Source of the DNA: JANNUT01 sp046331425
GTDB lineage: Bacteria > Acidobacteriota > Polarisedimenticolia > J045
Reading direction: 5' to 3'
NCBI GenBank assembly: GCA_046331425.1
Contig: JAXLQU010000010.1
Span: 62,001 to 126,000, forward strand
Length of the DNA stretch: 64,000 nucleotides
Shown: positions 52,882 to 60,942 of the stretch, in pieces
Position numbering within the stretch: position 1 is the stretch's first letter
Layout of the letters: each line of letters starts with the position of its first letter
Program-made: the position numbers and the translations under genes
The notes under the pieces: model-generated
What the model saw: only the letters and a program-made list of their open reading frames with translations
Told to the model about the DNA's origin: nothing
Database searches by the model: none

Positions 52882-53024
52882 CAACGGTCCACCGGTTGTT
52901 TTTTCGCTCTGGCCTCGACAGAAAATCGAGGCAGGACCGAGCTGTGAGAGGGAAAGCCCTCACCGGACTCGAAGTCAAAAGGTCCGTACCTTTGGCCTCG
53001 AAGAAAAGAGTTCTCTTTTTTTTT
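52882..53024 (+). ncRNA. candidate structured RNA / regulatory leader
   Basis: Several stems overlap here. (1) 52882-52887 pairs with 52892-52898 and is followed by six T. (2) 52912-52918 pairs perfectly with 52926-52932 (7 bp). (3) 52927-52932 can instead pair with 52995-53000, enclosing 52934-52938 with 52981-52985 and a hairpin 52944-52952 with 52957-52963. (2) and (3) exclude each other because GGCCTCGA occurs at 52911 and again at 52994. (4) 53001-53009 pairs with 53014-53022, ending in nine T. Alternating stems with U-runs resemble a riboswitch or attenuator, or a small RNA with two ends. No known riboswitch consensus fits by eye. Confidence 0.35.
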
Positions 53025-53339
53025 CTTGCGCGGCCGGGGGGATGCGGGTTTATTTCACGCAGTCAGGACGGGGCATGTTCGCACCTGCTTGCGGTTTCCG
53101 TGCTGCCCGGAAACTCAGCTCGCTGGTAACAACCGGCTCCAGGGCGGAAGTTAGCCCGTTGACACCCCGAGGGGATAGGCGCAGGGGGGTTGGACGGGAG
53201 ACGAACCATAGCCTCGGCGGCAAACCGCTTCGGCATATGAACCGCCCACCAAGAGAACTGCGGGTTGAGACGACAACAACCAGGACGACCAACGAGATCA
53301 CGGAAGTCCCCTGCGCCGAGAGGAAAGGAGCCAAAAACG
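53025..53339 (+). other. long untranslated leader of the eight-cysteine protein
   Basis: No protein-like frame. Smaller stems are seen, for example GCTGGT/ACCGGC (about 53121-53136) and GCC...GCGG/CCGC...GGC (about 53210-53234). If transcription begins before 52882 the leader would be over 450 bases. TTGACA occurs at 53159-53164 but has no matching -10 at usual spacing. A good ribosome binding site AAAGGAG is at 53324-53330. Confidence 0.35.
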
Positions 53340-53723
53340 ATGCGTCCGGCAGCTGTTTTGAAAACGATGGGTGCCGCGCTGGCCCTTGGGATCGGTCTAT
53401 TCATGGCCGCCCCTGTGGCACACGCGGATGCCTACACCGACTGCGTGCAGGCGTGCGCAGATCAATGGGTGGTGGACAAGCAAGCGTGCCAAGACCAGCT
53501 CGACGCTGCTCTTGCGCAAATCGCGACGGAAGAAGCTGACTGCATTTCGAATGCAACCAATCCGATTGCACAAGGCCTCTGTGTCCGTAACGCGAACATC
53601 AAGCGCTTCAACGCACGGCGTGATTACCAGAACTGCATCAGCCGAGCCAACACCACTGCGTACAATTGCTCCAGAAACTGCCAGCCTAGCGACTCTCGCC
53701 CCGCTTCGAAGAAGCGCGGCTGA
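53340..53723 (+). CDS. small secreted protein with mirror-symmetric cysteines
   Basis: A 127-residue protein: signal peptide (1-29/31, AHADA), mature part about 97 residues. Eight cysteines at 35, 39, 50, 68, 81, 99, 110, 114, with gaps of 3-10-17-12-17-10-3 residues, a perfect mirror. Offsets of 4, 11 and 18 put all cysteines on one face of an alpha helix, so two antiparallel helices clasped by nested disulfides C68-C81, C50-C99, C39-C110 and C35-C114 are predicted, with a turn near NATNP. The C-terminal tail is basic. ATG 53340 with AAAGGAG 9 bases upstream; an upstream in-frame start is unlikely because it adds non-signal residues. Followed by a strong terminator. No family recognised. Confidence 0.8.
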   Translation: MRPAAVLKTMGAALALGIGLFMAAPVAHADAYTDCVQACADQWVVDKQACQDQLDAALAQIATEEADCISNATNPIAQGLCVRNANIKRFNARRDYQNCISRANTTAYNCSRNCQPSDSRPASKKRG

Positions 53724-53775
53724 TCCGCCGGAACTACTGGTACCAGTAAGAGCTCTCGAGAGAAGTGCATCGTCG

Positions 53776-53811
53776 AGGGGCCTGGCAGATCGCCGGGCCC
53801 CTTGTTTTTTT
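53776..53811 (+). terminator. intrinsic terminator of the eight-cysteine gene
   Basis: An 11-base-pair stem (53776-53786 with 53792-53802, one G-T pair, loop AGATC) is followed by TG and seven T (53805-53811). It lies 53 bases after the stop codon. Its strength suggests the small gene is a single, discrete transcript. Confidence 0.88.
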
Positions 53812-53848
53812 GTAACGGCCATACTCCCAATTTGCCCCGGACTGCGGT

Positions 53849-53900
53849 GGTAAGGGCCCGGTCGAGGCATTCCCAGGTGCCATCGATCGGGCCCTTCACC
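53849..53900. promoter_or_regulatory. long near-perfect hairpin upstream of the HDOD gene
   Basis: Arms 53852-53865 and 53883-53896 pair over 14 bases with one G-T, with extension GGT/ACC around one bulge, and a small inner stem GGCA/TGCC. No T-run follows. It could be a protein-binding palindrome, a transcript-stabilising structure or a processing site. The remaining stretch from 53812 to 54139 shows no credible gene. Confidence 0.4.
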
Positions 53901-54139
53901 GTCCCCGTCGCACGCGGTTCGCGGCGCACCCCCCGCGCTGGTGGACGGGCTGCCATCCAAGATGGCCGCCACACATCCATGGGGCCTGCGAAGCCGCGCC
54001 CATCACCGTTTTGCGGCAATGTCGTCGGAGAAGGTACCGCGAACTCGCCGTAACGCGAGCGATTCGAGACGTCTCAAGATCACATTCTCTCGGCCGACAA
54101 GAACTGCGACTCCGCCCTGGATGGCGGTCCGAGGGGATC

Positions 54140-54985
54140 TTGACTACCACAGTTGGAGCTACCAGCACTCAGGACGTCATCAAGCAGCTTCTCGCAGGGA
54201 CTGGCGATCTTCCTGTTCTCCCTGAAATCGCGATTCGACTGATGGAGGAGTTGCGTGCGCCGAACGTCACCGCCGCGAGGATTGCGCAGTATGTAAAGAA
54301 GGACCCGATCTTGGCTGCTGCGGTTCTGCGCGTCGCCAACTCGGCTCTCTACGGCGGGCGTTCGCAGATTACCGATTTGGCCTTTGCAATGTCTCGCATC
54401 GGCTTGATGCAAACTCGAAATCTGATCCTTGCGCTCGTGCTTCGATCGAAGATGAGCGACACCAACGTCTACGGGAGCGCGGGCGCAAAGGTGCTCGACC
54501 ACTCGCTGGCTGTCGCCTTCGGGGCGAGGCTAGTCGCCGATGCCGCGCGTGTAGACGCCGACGACGCGGGCCTTTGCGGGTTGCTCCATGACTTCGGCAG
54601 ACTCGCGTTGATCAAGGCGCTTCGTGAGTCGGCCGGAATGAGGGTCGGAGACTTATCGCCCGACCAGATGTCACTGGTCGATGAGCATCACGCGGAGGCA
54701 GGGAGCCTCTTGGCCGCCCGCTGGGGTTTGCCTGAGCTGGTCTGCTCCGTGATTCGCGAACATCACCGCTGCGATGCTCCGAGCGCCCCCCAGCCGAGCA
54801 CGGCGTGTGTCTCGCTCGCCGACGCTGCGGCTCACAAACTCGGCCTAGGAGGCGACGCCGACAGTTCGATCGATTTGATCAAACATCCTGCCGTGCGCTT
54901 GCTGCGACTCGACAAACAGGCACTCGATGGCCTCTGCGAGCACCTACCGGGCCTCTTCGATACCGCTCGCGGCGCCATGAGCTGA
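54140..54985 (+). CDS. HDOD domain signalling protein
   Basis: A 281-residue protein with an HDOD domain (LPVLPEIAIRLMEELRAPNVTAARIAQYVKKDPILAAAVLRVANSALYGG, then ITDLAFAMSRIGLMQTRNLIL, and GLLHDFGRLAL). The HD-like motif is LLHDFGR, and most catalytic phosphodiesterase residues are lacking, as usual in HDOD proteins. These act in stress and c-di-GMP-linked control. Start chosen as TTG 54140 (GAGGGG just upstream); other upstream starts are not supported. A terminator follows. Confidence 0.85.
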   Translation: MTTTVGATSTQDVIKQLLAGTGDLPVLPEIAIRLMEELRAPNVTAARIAQYVKKDPILAAAVLRVANSALYGGRSQITDLAFAMSRIGLMQTRNLILALVLRSKMSDTNVYGSAGAKVLDHSLAVAFGARLVADAARVDADDAGLCGLLHDFGRLALIKALRESAGMRVGDLSPDQMSLVDEHHAEAGSLLAARWGLPELVCSVIREHHRCDAPSAPQPSTACVSLADAAAHKLGLGGDADSSIDLIKHPAVRLLRLDKQALDGLCEHLPGLFDTARGAMS

Positions 54986-55056
54986 TAGGGAGCCAGAGAT
55001 TGGTCCAGCGTGGTCTTATGACCTGATCCCCCCGCAATGCGTGACCACGCAGGCCC

Positions 55057-55091
55057 AACACCCCTGACGCCGTGTCGGGGGTGTTTTTTTT
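55057..55091 (+). terminator. intrinsic terminator after HDOD gene
   Basis: Stem 55057-55068 with 55074-55085 (12 pairs, one G-T), loop GCCGT, then eight T (55084-55091). The T-run is only 6 bases from the mscS-like ATG, and TACAAT (55094-55099) follows directly. Confidence 0.9.
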
Positions 55092-55097
55092 CCTACA

Positions 55098-56618
55098 ATG
55101 CTCGCCATGCGTCCACTTCTGCTCAGCCTGTTGTTGGTCTCTTTCTCGCCTTCGAATCATGCCGACTCTTATGTCGCCGATTTATCCACTCCGCGCCGCG
55201 CCGCGGAGTCGCTGATCCGGCATGCGATGCCTGACGGTGGCGCCTTCGATCTCGAAAAGGCGGCTGAGTGCCTCGACACCTCGAAGCTGCCAGGTAGCCC
55301 TGCCGAGCAACAGGTGCGCGGCCAGTCGCTGGCCAAGATGTTTGCTGATGCGCTCGAACAACTCGACGTCACGATCGCGGTGGAAGGCCTGCCGGATACG
55401 GCTCAGCCAGAGCAGACGCTGATTGCGCTGCATCCATCACTGCCGGGTCTGTACCTGACACGTACGGCGAAGGGTTGGCAGGTGGCCGGTTCCTCCCTCA
55501 AATCGATCGAGCGTCTGCATCGCCGAGCGTTCGGACGATTCACGCCGGCGATCCTGCAGCACCTCCCCCACTGGCTCACCGTCGCTCCGTTCGGCATCGC
55601 ACTGTGGCAGGTGCTCGGCGTCGTCGTTTCCGTTGTCGCCGGTTTGCTCCTGCGACGCGCTGTCTTGTGGTTGATTGGCTCGCGCGTGCGGAGGTTGGCG
55701 TCCGACGGCAACGTGCCTGCGCTCGGAGACGCGGTGGAGTCTGCGGCTCGGCCACTCGGATTGCTGGCCGCGTCGTTGACGCTGCGCATCGCACTTCCTG
55801 AGTTGCAGTTCGGGTGGATGACGTCCTACGCGCTTACGCTCTTGACCGCTGTCTCGACCTTCGCTGTGGTTTGGCTGACCTATCGACAGATCGATGTCCT
55901 CGGGCGCTTTCTCCAGACCCTGACATCCAAGACGGAGTCGCGACTCGACGATCAGTTGGTGCCGCTGACGCGCAAAGCGCTGAAGGTGCTGGCTGTGGCA
56001 CTCGGCGCGATCTTCTTGCTGCACAACCTTGGGGTGCAGGTTACGTCGCTGATTGCCGGGCTGGGCATCGGCGGCCTGGCGGTAGCGCTCGCGGCGCAGG
56101 AGACTCTTTCGAATTTCTTCGCCTCACTCGTGATTTTGGCTGACCGTCCGTTTCAAGTGGGCGATCTGGTGAGTGTGGGCGAAATCACCGGCACGGTTGA
56201 ACAGGTGGGCCTGCGGTCAACCCGGATCCGCACCGCCGATCGGTCACTGGTAACGGTCCCCAACTCCAAGTTGGCCAGCACCAACATTCGAAACCTGGGG
56301 GAACGGTATGAGCGCCAAGTCGTGATCCGTCTGGGACTGACCTATGACACGTCTCCAGCACAACTCGATGCCTGCGTGTCGGAGATCCAACGAGTACTCA
56401 CCACGCATCCACGGGTGAAATCGGCGGACCAGATCGTTCGGCTGGACACGCTGACGGCGTCATCGGCGGAACTGCTGGTCGAGTTTTATGTCGAGGCTAC
56501 CAACCGGGAGCAAGAACTTCTTACGCGGCACGAAGTGCTTCGGAACTTCCTGACATTGCCGGAGCGCATCGGGATTCGCTTTGCGTACCCCACGCAGACG
56601 ATATACATCGCCAAGTGA
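55098..56618 (+). CDS. mechanosensitive channel of the MscS family
   Basis: A 506-residue membrane protein: signal peptide (MRPLLLSLLLVSFSPSNHA), a periplasmic domain (about 25-150), four to five helices (about 155-310) and the MscS pore helix and beta domain: SLIAGLGIGGLAVALAAQETLSNFFASLVILADRPFQVGDLV and RSTRIRTADRSLVTVPNSKL. The pore-lining glycine/alanine pattern is typical. Either ATG 55098 or ATG 55107 may start; TACAAT at 55094-55099 would allow a nearly leaderless message from the second. It protects against hypo-osmotic shock in the family's known members. Confidence 0.9.
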   Translation: MLAMRPLLLSLLLVSFSPSNHADSYVADLSTPRRAAESLIRHAMPDGGAFDLEKAAECLDTSKLPGSPAEQQVRGQSLAKMFADALEQLDVTIAVEGLPDTAQPEQTLIALHPSLPGLYLTRTAKGWQVAGSSLKSIERLHRRAFGRFTPAILQHLPHWLTVAPFGIALWQVLGVVVSVVAGLLLRRAVLWLIGSRVRRLASDGNVPALGDAVESAARPLGLLAASLTLRIALPELQFGWMTSYALTLLTAVSTFAVVWLTYRQIDVLGRFLQTLTSKTESRLDDQLVPLTRKALKVLAVALGAIFLLHNLGVQVTSLIAGLGIGGLAVALAAQETLSNFFASLVILADRPFQVGDLVSVGEITGTVEQVGLRSTRIRTADRSLVTVPNSKLASTNIRNLGERYERQVVIRLGLTYDTSPAQLDACVSEIQRVLTTHPRVKSADQIVRLDTLTASSAELLVEFYVEATNREQELLTRHEVLRNFLTLPERIGIRFAYPTQTIYIAK

Positions 56619-56625
56619 ATCTCGA

Positions 56626-57018
56626 TCAGAAAATCGGGACCTTTGTGTGCGGTGTTTCCTCGCTTTTGATCTGGTAGACGGAGTTGTTTTTTCCGACCAG
56701 GACGACCTTGGGTCGATGGGTCGCTATTTCATGCGCCTCCAGTTCACAGTACGCGACCACGATCACTCGATCACCGGCGGCACAAAGGTGTGCGGCGGCG
56801 CCGTTGACGCAGCAGTCTCCCTTGCCGCGCTCACCTGGAATCAGATAGGTAGCCAGCCGATTTCCGTTGGAGATGTTGAGCACCTCGATCCGCTGATTCG
56901 GAAACAGCCCCGCGGCATCCATCAGTTCTTGGTCCAACGTCAAACTGCCCTCGTAGTCCAGATCTGCGGCAGTAACCAGCGCGCGGTGCACCTTGCCATA
57001 CATAAACGGGAGTTTCAT
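56626..57018 (-). CDS. panD: aspartate 1-decarboxylase precursor
   Basis: A 130-residue pyruvoyl enzyme that makes beta-alanine for pantothenate. The self-cleavage site is G24-S25 in DYEGSLTLD; LIPGERGKGDCCVNGAAAHL and VIVVAYC are typical. ATGA overlap with panC. Normal length. Last gene of the panBCD group. Confidence 0.96.
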   Translation of the reverse strand: MKLPFMYGKVHRALVTAADLDYEGSLTLDQELMDAAGLFPNQRIEVLNISNGNRLATYLIPGERGKGDCCVNGAAAHLCAAGDRVIVVAYCELEAHEIATHRPKVVLVGKNNSVYQIKSEETPHTKVPIF

Positions 57019-57899
57019 GCGTGGTCTCCGGTAGCCAGTTCGGCAGAGGAGAGAGGGCGAGCCAAGACGTTGTCGATCAACCGGGTCGCACCGACCCAGA
57101 TAGCACCGGCGATCAGCACCGGACCTTCGATCCGGGGACGTGGTTCGAGCGAGTCGGCATCGACCACGCTCAAGTAATCGAGCCGCGCCCTTGGCTCACG
57201 TTCGATCACGGCACGCGCTTCTTGTTCGAGCAACCAGGGATCTTTGTTGCCGTCGTTTTCCAGTACCCAGCGGGCACGCTCGAGCGCGCGAAACAAGACC
57301 GTCGCCGCGTCACGCTCCGCTGTATCCAGGTAGGCATTGCGCGAACTCAATGCCAATCCATCTTCATGACGGACAGTCGGGCAAATCAGAAACTCTCCGT
57401 CGAGGTTCAGGTCGCGAGCCATCCGTCGCACCACCAGCGTTTGCTGTGCGTCCTTCTGCCCGAAGAACGCGAAGTGCGGCCTGACGATATTCACCAGCTT
57501 CAGCACCACGGTACAAACGCCCCGAAAGTGGCCCGGCCTCGAGGCCCCCTCGAGCACGTTCGAGAGTCCATCAACCTCGACGAAGGTTCGAAAACCAGCG
57601 GGGTACATGTCGGTCGCTTCCGGCGCGAACAGCAGATCGACTCCTTCCTGAATGCACAGATCGGTATCGCGCGTGAGATCGCGCGGATATTTGGCGAGAT
57701 CTTCAGACGGTCCGAACTGTTTCGGGTTGACGAAGACCGAGACCACCACGAGGTCGCCCAATTCCCGCGCGCGGCGCACGAGCGACAAGTGCCCGTCGTG
57801 CAGCGCGCCCATGGTCGGAACAAAGGCGATCTTCTTGCCCTTGGCGCGCGCTTCGCGAGACAACTCGCGCATTGCGTTGAGTCGCCGAACGACATCCAT
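57015..57899 (-). CDS. panC: pantothenate synthetase
   Basis: A 294-residue ligase joining pantoate and beta-alanine with ATP. Motifs: PTMGALHDGHLSLV (HIGH-like), VFVNPKQFGPSEDLAKYPR, FFGQKDAQQTLVVRRM and RHEDGLALSSRNAYL. Start ATG 57899, 3 bases after the panB stop. Typical length. Confidence 0.97.
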   Translation of the reverse strand: MDVVRRLNAMRELSREARAKGKKIAFVPTMGALHDGHLSLVRRARELGDLVVVSVFVNPKQFGPSEDLAKYPRDLTRDTDLCIQEGVDLLFAPEATDMYPAGFRTFVEVDGLSNVLEGASRPGHFRGVCTVVLKLVNIVRPHFAFFGQKDAQQTLVVRRMARDLNLDGEFLICPTVRHEDGLALSSRNAYLDTAERDAATVLFRALERARWVLENDGNKDPWLLEQEARAVIEREPRARLDYLSVVDADSLEPRPRIEGPVLIAGAIWVGATRLIDNVLARPLSSAELATGDHA

Positions 57900-57902
57900 C
57901 GC

Positions 57903-58799
57903 CTAGCCCTGCTTGCTTCGCGCGGACCGATGACGAATCAACGCCTGCGCCGTCTCGGGCTTGAGTCGATACCCTTCACTGGAGTCAGGGAACGAGCCGT
58001 CCCTGACGTCCAAGGCGAACCGGCCGAGTGCTTGCACCGCCTGCTCATGCAGAGCTGCGTAGCGACGAACGAAGCGCGGCGCCGGTCCCGAGTGAATCCC
58101 AAGGGCGTCGTGGAACACCAACACCTGCCCATCGCAACGCGCGCCAGCCCCGATGCCGATCGTGGGAACGGTGACACTCTGCGTGATCAACTCGGCAACC
58201 TCGGCGGGAATCCCTTCCAGGACGATCGCAAACACACCCGCCTCCGCCAATGCCGTGGCGTCATCGAGCAGCTCATCGATTTGCTGAAGTTCGCGCGCCT
58301 GAACACGGAAGCCACCCATGGCGTTGAATGACTGGGGCGTCAGTCCGAGATGCCCCATTACCGGGATCTCGGCGTTGAGCAAAGCGGCGATGACATCGAG
58401 TCGCTTGCGACCGCCTTCGAGCTTGACTGCCTCAGCGCCGCCTTCTTGTACCAATCGTCCGGCTGCGAGAACGGCATCACGCGGACCGGTGTGATAGGAC
58501 AGGTACGGCATGTCTGCAATCACAAGTGCTTTGGGCTTGGTGCGGTTCACGGCAGCGGTGTGTCGGACCATATCGTCGAGCGTGACCTGGAGCGTGCTTT
58601 CCAACCCAAGCACCACCATACCGACGGAGTCACCAACCAAGATCATGTCGGCGCCTGCCTCGTCGACAGCACGAGCCGTCGGCGCATCGTACGCGGTGAC
58701 CATGACCAGCGGGTTGGTGCCTTTGCGGGAGCGGACGTTGGGAACGGTGACTTTTCTTGGGGCGGCTTCGCTCATGCCACCGCCATACGGCTGACTCAT
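57903..58799 (-). CDS. panB: 3-methyl-2-oxobutanoate hydroxymethyltransferase
   Basis: A 298-residue enzyme that makes ketopantoate using methylene-tetrahydrofolate. Motifs: VMVTAYDAPTARAVDEAGADMILVGDSVGMV, VIADMPYLSYH, KLEGG, GHLGLTPQ, VLEGIP, PTIGIGAG. Start ATG 58799, with GGAGG 5 bases upstream; ATGs at 58811 and 58775 are alternatives. The 208-base gap to the upstream kinase gene holds a 6-base-pair hairpin (58819-58833) and probably the promoter for panBCD. Confidence 0.97.
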   Translation of the reverse strand: MSQPYGGGMSEAAPRKVTVPNVRSRKGTNPLVMVTAYDAPTARAVDEAGADMILVGDSVGMVVLGLESTLQVTLDDMVRHTAAVNRTKPKALVIADMPYLSYHTGPRDAVLAAGRLVQEGGAEAVKLEGGRKRLDVIAALLNAEIPVMGHLGLTPQSFNAMGGFRVQARELQQIDELLDDATALAEAGVFAIVLEGIPAEVAELITQSVTVPTIGIGAGARCDGQVLVFHDALGIHSGPAPRFVRRYAALHEQAVQALGRFALDVRDGSFPDSSEGYRLKPETAQALIRHRSARSKQG

Positions 58800-59007
58800 C
58801 GCGACCTCCATCTCCCCGCCGGGCTAAGCCCGGTCGCGGGACGGGATCAGGGCACCACCCCTATCCTGCTGTCCCCGGCGTCTCGGTCTACCAAGAGATC
58901 CAAGCGCCCATTCAGGGGAGGCGGCGGCCGTCGTTACGCCGCAAACAGTACCCCAAAAACCGGGGAGGTGCCGGTTGAAATCTGCCGGGTTGACTGGGGA
59001 CTCAGAC

Positions 59008-59655
59008 CTACAAAGAGCGCGGCTTGTAGTACTCGATGCCACCGCGATCCATGGCTTGAATTCGGCGGACAAGATCTTCGAAGTCCGAGTCCTCATGGGC
59101 CGGGTCGATATCGTTGGTGTCGACCACCAGTAACGGTGCGTCGTTGTAACGAAAAAAGAAGTGATCGCAGGCTTGAACCGTCTCGTCGAGATACCCCTCA
59201 GAGATCCGGCGCTCGATGTCTCGGCCTCGTTCGGCAAGCCGTTTTGTCAGCGATGGGACGCGAGCTTGCAGATAGACGACGAGATCGGGTCGAACGATGT
59301 CGGGCGAAAGCAACTGGTAGAGCCTTTCGTAGGTGGCGAGTTCCGTGTCGTTGAGGTTGAGATAGGCAAACACCCGGTCCTTCTCGAACAGGTAGTCACA
59401 CACCACCGAGCGATGGAACAGATGGGCCTGCCGCAGGTCTTTCAACTGGGCGTGCCGCGAGAGCAAAAACCAGATCTGCGCCGAGAACGCCGCACCGCGT
59501 CGATCCTTGTAGAACGGCTCCAAGAACGGGTTGTCGGTCTGCTCGAGCACCAGTCCGGCCTCCAACCTGCGGGCCAAACGCGAGGCGAAGGTGGTCTTTC
59601 CGACCCCGATCGGTCCCTCGATGGCGATGATTCTCGGCTTGTCGTGGGCGTTCAT
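59008..59655 (-). CDS. deoxynucleoside kinase
   Basis: A 215-residue kinase of the deoxyadenosine/deoxyguanosine kinase family. P-loop GPIGVGKTTF (14-23), substrate-binding ERL and the RDRRGAAFSAQIWFLL and RSVVCDYLFEKDRVFAYLNL segments; the DRS-like motif is SVVCDYLFEKDR, and the LID arginines are in RGRDIERRISEGYL. It salvages deoxynucleosides. It follows folK by 12 bases on the same strand. Confidence 0.9.
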   Translation of the reverse strand: MNAHDKPRIIAIEGPIGVGKTTFASRLARRLEAGLVLEQTDNPFLEPFYKDRRGAAFSAQIWFLLSRHAQLKDLRQAHLFHRSVVCDYLFEKDRVFAYLNLNDTELATYERLYQLLSPDIVRPDLVVYLQARVPSLTKRLAERGRDIERRISEGYLDETVQACDHFFFRYNDAPLLVVDTNDIDPAHEDSDFEDLVRRIQAMDRGGIEYYKPRSL

Positions 59656-59667
59656 TGGCGCGGTAGT

Positions 59668-60195
59668 TTATGCCGAATTTTCGATACGGCTGAGCAATTG
59701 ACGCACCGTCAGACCTTCGATCGGGTGCACCAAGTTCGGTAACAACTCCACCAATGGGGCCAAGACGAAGCGCCGGTCGTGGAATCGGGGATGTGGGACC
59801 GTCAGGCCGGGCCGCTGAAGAATCAGATCGCCAAAGAGCACCAGATCGATGTCGAGCGTACGCGGCCCCCATCGCTCGACGCGTTCCCGCCCACGCGCCC
59901 GTTCGATCGCCAGAGCGAGGCTCAACAGCGCTTCGGGTGACAGCAGAACACTTTCTCTGGAGGCAGCCAGGACCTGGTTGAGATAGGCTCCCTGCCCTGC
60001 AGGGCCGCCAACGGGGTCGGTTTCATGCATGGTGGAGGCAAACTCCCAGACGAAACCGCCCCTGCGAAGAGCGTCTCGGGCGAAGCTCAAATGTTCTTCT
60101 CGGGGCCCGACGTTCGAGCCCAAGGCAACCACGATGAATGACTCTCCCGCGGCGGGAGAGCTTGGTTTGACACTGTTTCGGCCGGGTCCTACCAT
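59668..60195 (-). CDS. folK: hydroxymethyldihydropterin pyrophosphokinase
   Basis: A 175-residue enzyme of folate synthesis. Motifs: VVALGSNVGPREEHL, ETDPVGGPAGQGAYLNQVL, and RVERWGPRTLDIDLVLFGD with VPHPRFHDRRFVLAPL. Start ATG 60195; a GTG at 60171 would remove the extra N-terminus. It pairs naturally with panB, since both feed folate-dependent coenzyme pathways. Divergent from the TPR gene across 51 bases. Confidence 0.95.
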   Translation of the reverse strand: MVGPGRNSVKPSSPAAGESFIVVALGSNVGPREEHLSFARDALRRGGFVWEFASTMHETDPVGGPAGQGAYLNQVLAASRESVLLSPEALLSLALAIERARGRERVERWGPRTLDIDLVLFGDLILQRPGLTVPHPRFHDRRFVLAPLVELLPNLVHPIEGLTVRQLLSRIENSA

Positions 60196-60246
60196 CCCGC
60201 GGTTTTTACCTCACTCTCGCCATTCTTGCCTCGGAGGTCTATTCGA

Positions 60247-60942
60247 ATGCCGACCCGCAAAGCCGTCCCAACGCGCAAGGCGCCGCGATCCCACGAAGCG
60301 TTTGTCGTCTCCGAGAACGCGTATCGGGACGCGATGAACCTGTACTTGCAAAAGCGCGATTGGCCCAAAGCCAGGGACGCATTCCGCACCTACATCGAAA
60401 GCTACAAAGACGAGCGCGACGTCGCCGAGATGGTCGATCGTGCGCGTGTCCATCTGGCGGCGTGTGAGGACAAGCTGGCTCCCGCTGCCGTTGCCCCCAA
60501 AAACGCTGACGAGTGGATGCTCCAAGGGGTGGCCGCCTCCAATCTCGGCCAGATCGACGAAGCACTCGCTGCCTATTCCAAGGCCGGTGAGCTGGGCGCC
60601 CCGAGAGACAAGGTCGAGTACGCACGCGCCGCGGTGCTCTCCGTGGCTGAACGCCAAGAAGAGGCGCTGGAAGCACTCAAGGTTGCGATCGAACTCAACC
60701 GTGACAATCGGGTGTTCTCGTTGTCCGACCCCGACTTCGAGCGGCTGCGCGAGACCGCCGGGTATGTGGCGCTGGTCGATCCGCCAACCGAGATTGGCTC
60801 GCGGATGGGCGGCCTGATGGACGACGGCTCGTCCTCGCTCGACGACTATGACGACGACGAGGAGTTTGACGACGATGACGACGACGCGGCGAACAAAGGC
60901 GACGAACCGGAAGAGTTCGGCAGCGAAGACGAAATCGTCTAA
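60247..60942 (+). CDS. TPR-like protein with basic start and acidic tail
   Basis: A 231-residue cytosolic protein: basic N-terminus (MPTRKAVPTRKAPRS), TPR-like helices (about 25-165; NLYLQKRDWPKARDAFRTYIES; LQGVAASNLGQIDEALAAYSKA), and an acidic tail (DDYDDDEEFDDDDDDAANKGDEPEEF). RBS GGAGG 9 bases before ATG 60247. Its last 68 bases overlap the likely glmU start in another frame. Role unknown; the acidic tail may bind basic partners such as RNA-binding proteins. Confidence 0.75.
   Translation: MPTRKAVPTRKAPRSHEAFVVSENAYRDAMNLYLQKRDWPKARDAFRTYIESYKDERDVAEMVDRARVHLAACEDKLAPAAVAPKNADEWMLQGVAASNLGQIDEALAAYSKAGELGAPRDKVEYARAAVLSVAERQEEALEALKVAIELNRDNRVFSLSDPDFERLRETAGYVALVDPPTEIGSRMGGLMDDGSSSLDDYDDDEEFDDDDDDAANKGDEPEEFGSEDEIV

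Noticed and set aside
53159..53164. TTGACA as a promoter of the eight-cysteine gene
   Set aside because: No -10-like hexamer at 16-18 bases; the next A/T-rich hexamer is GATAGG with wrong spacing.
52739..53339. Cobalamin, c-di-GMP (GEMM), SAH or glycine riboswitch
   Set aside because: Key consensus strings were looked for by eye and not found. The fold is reported only as an unassigned candidate.
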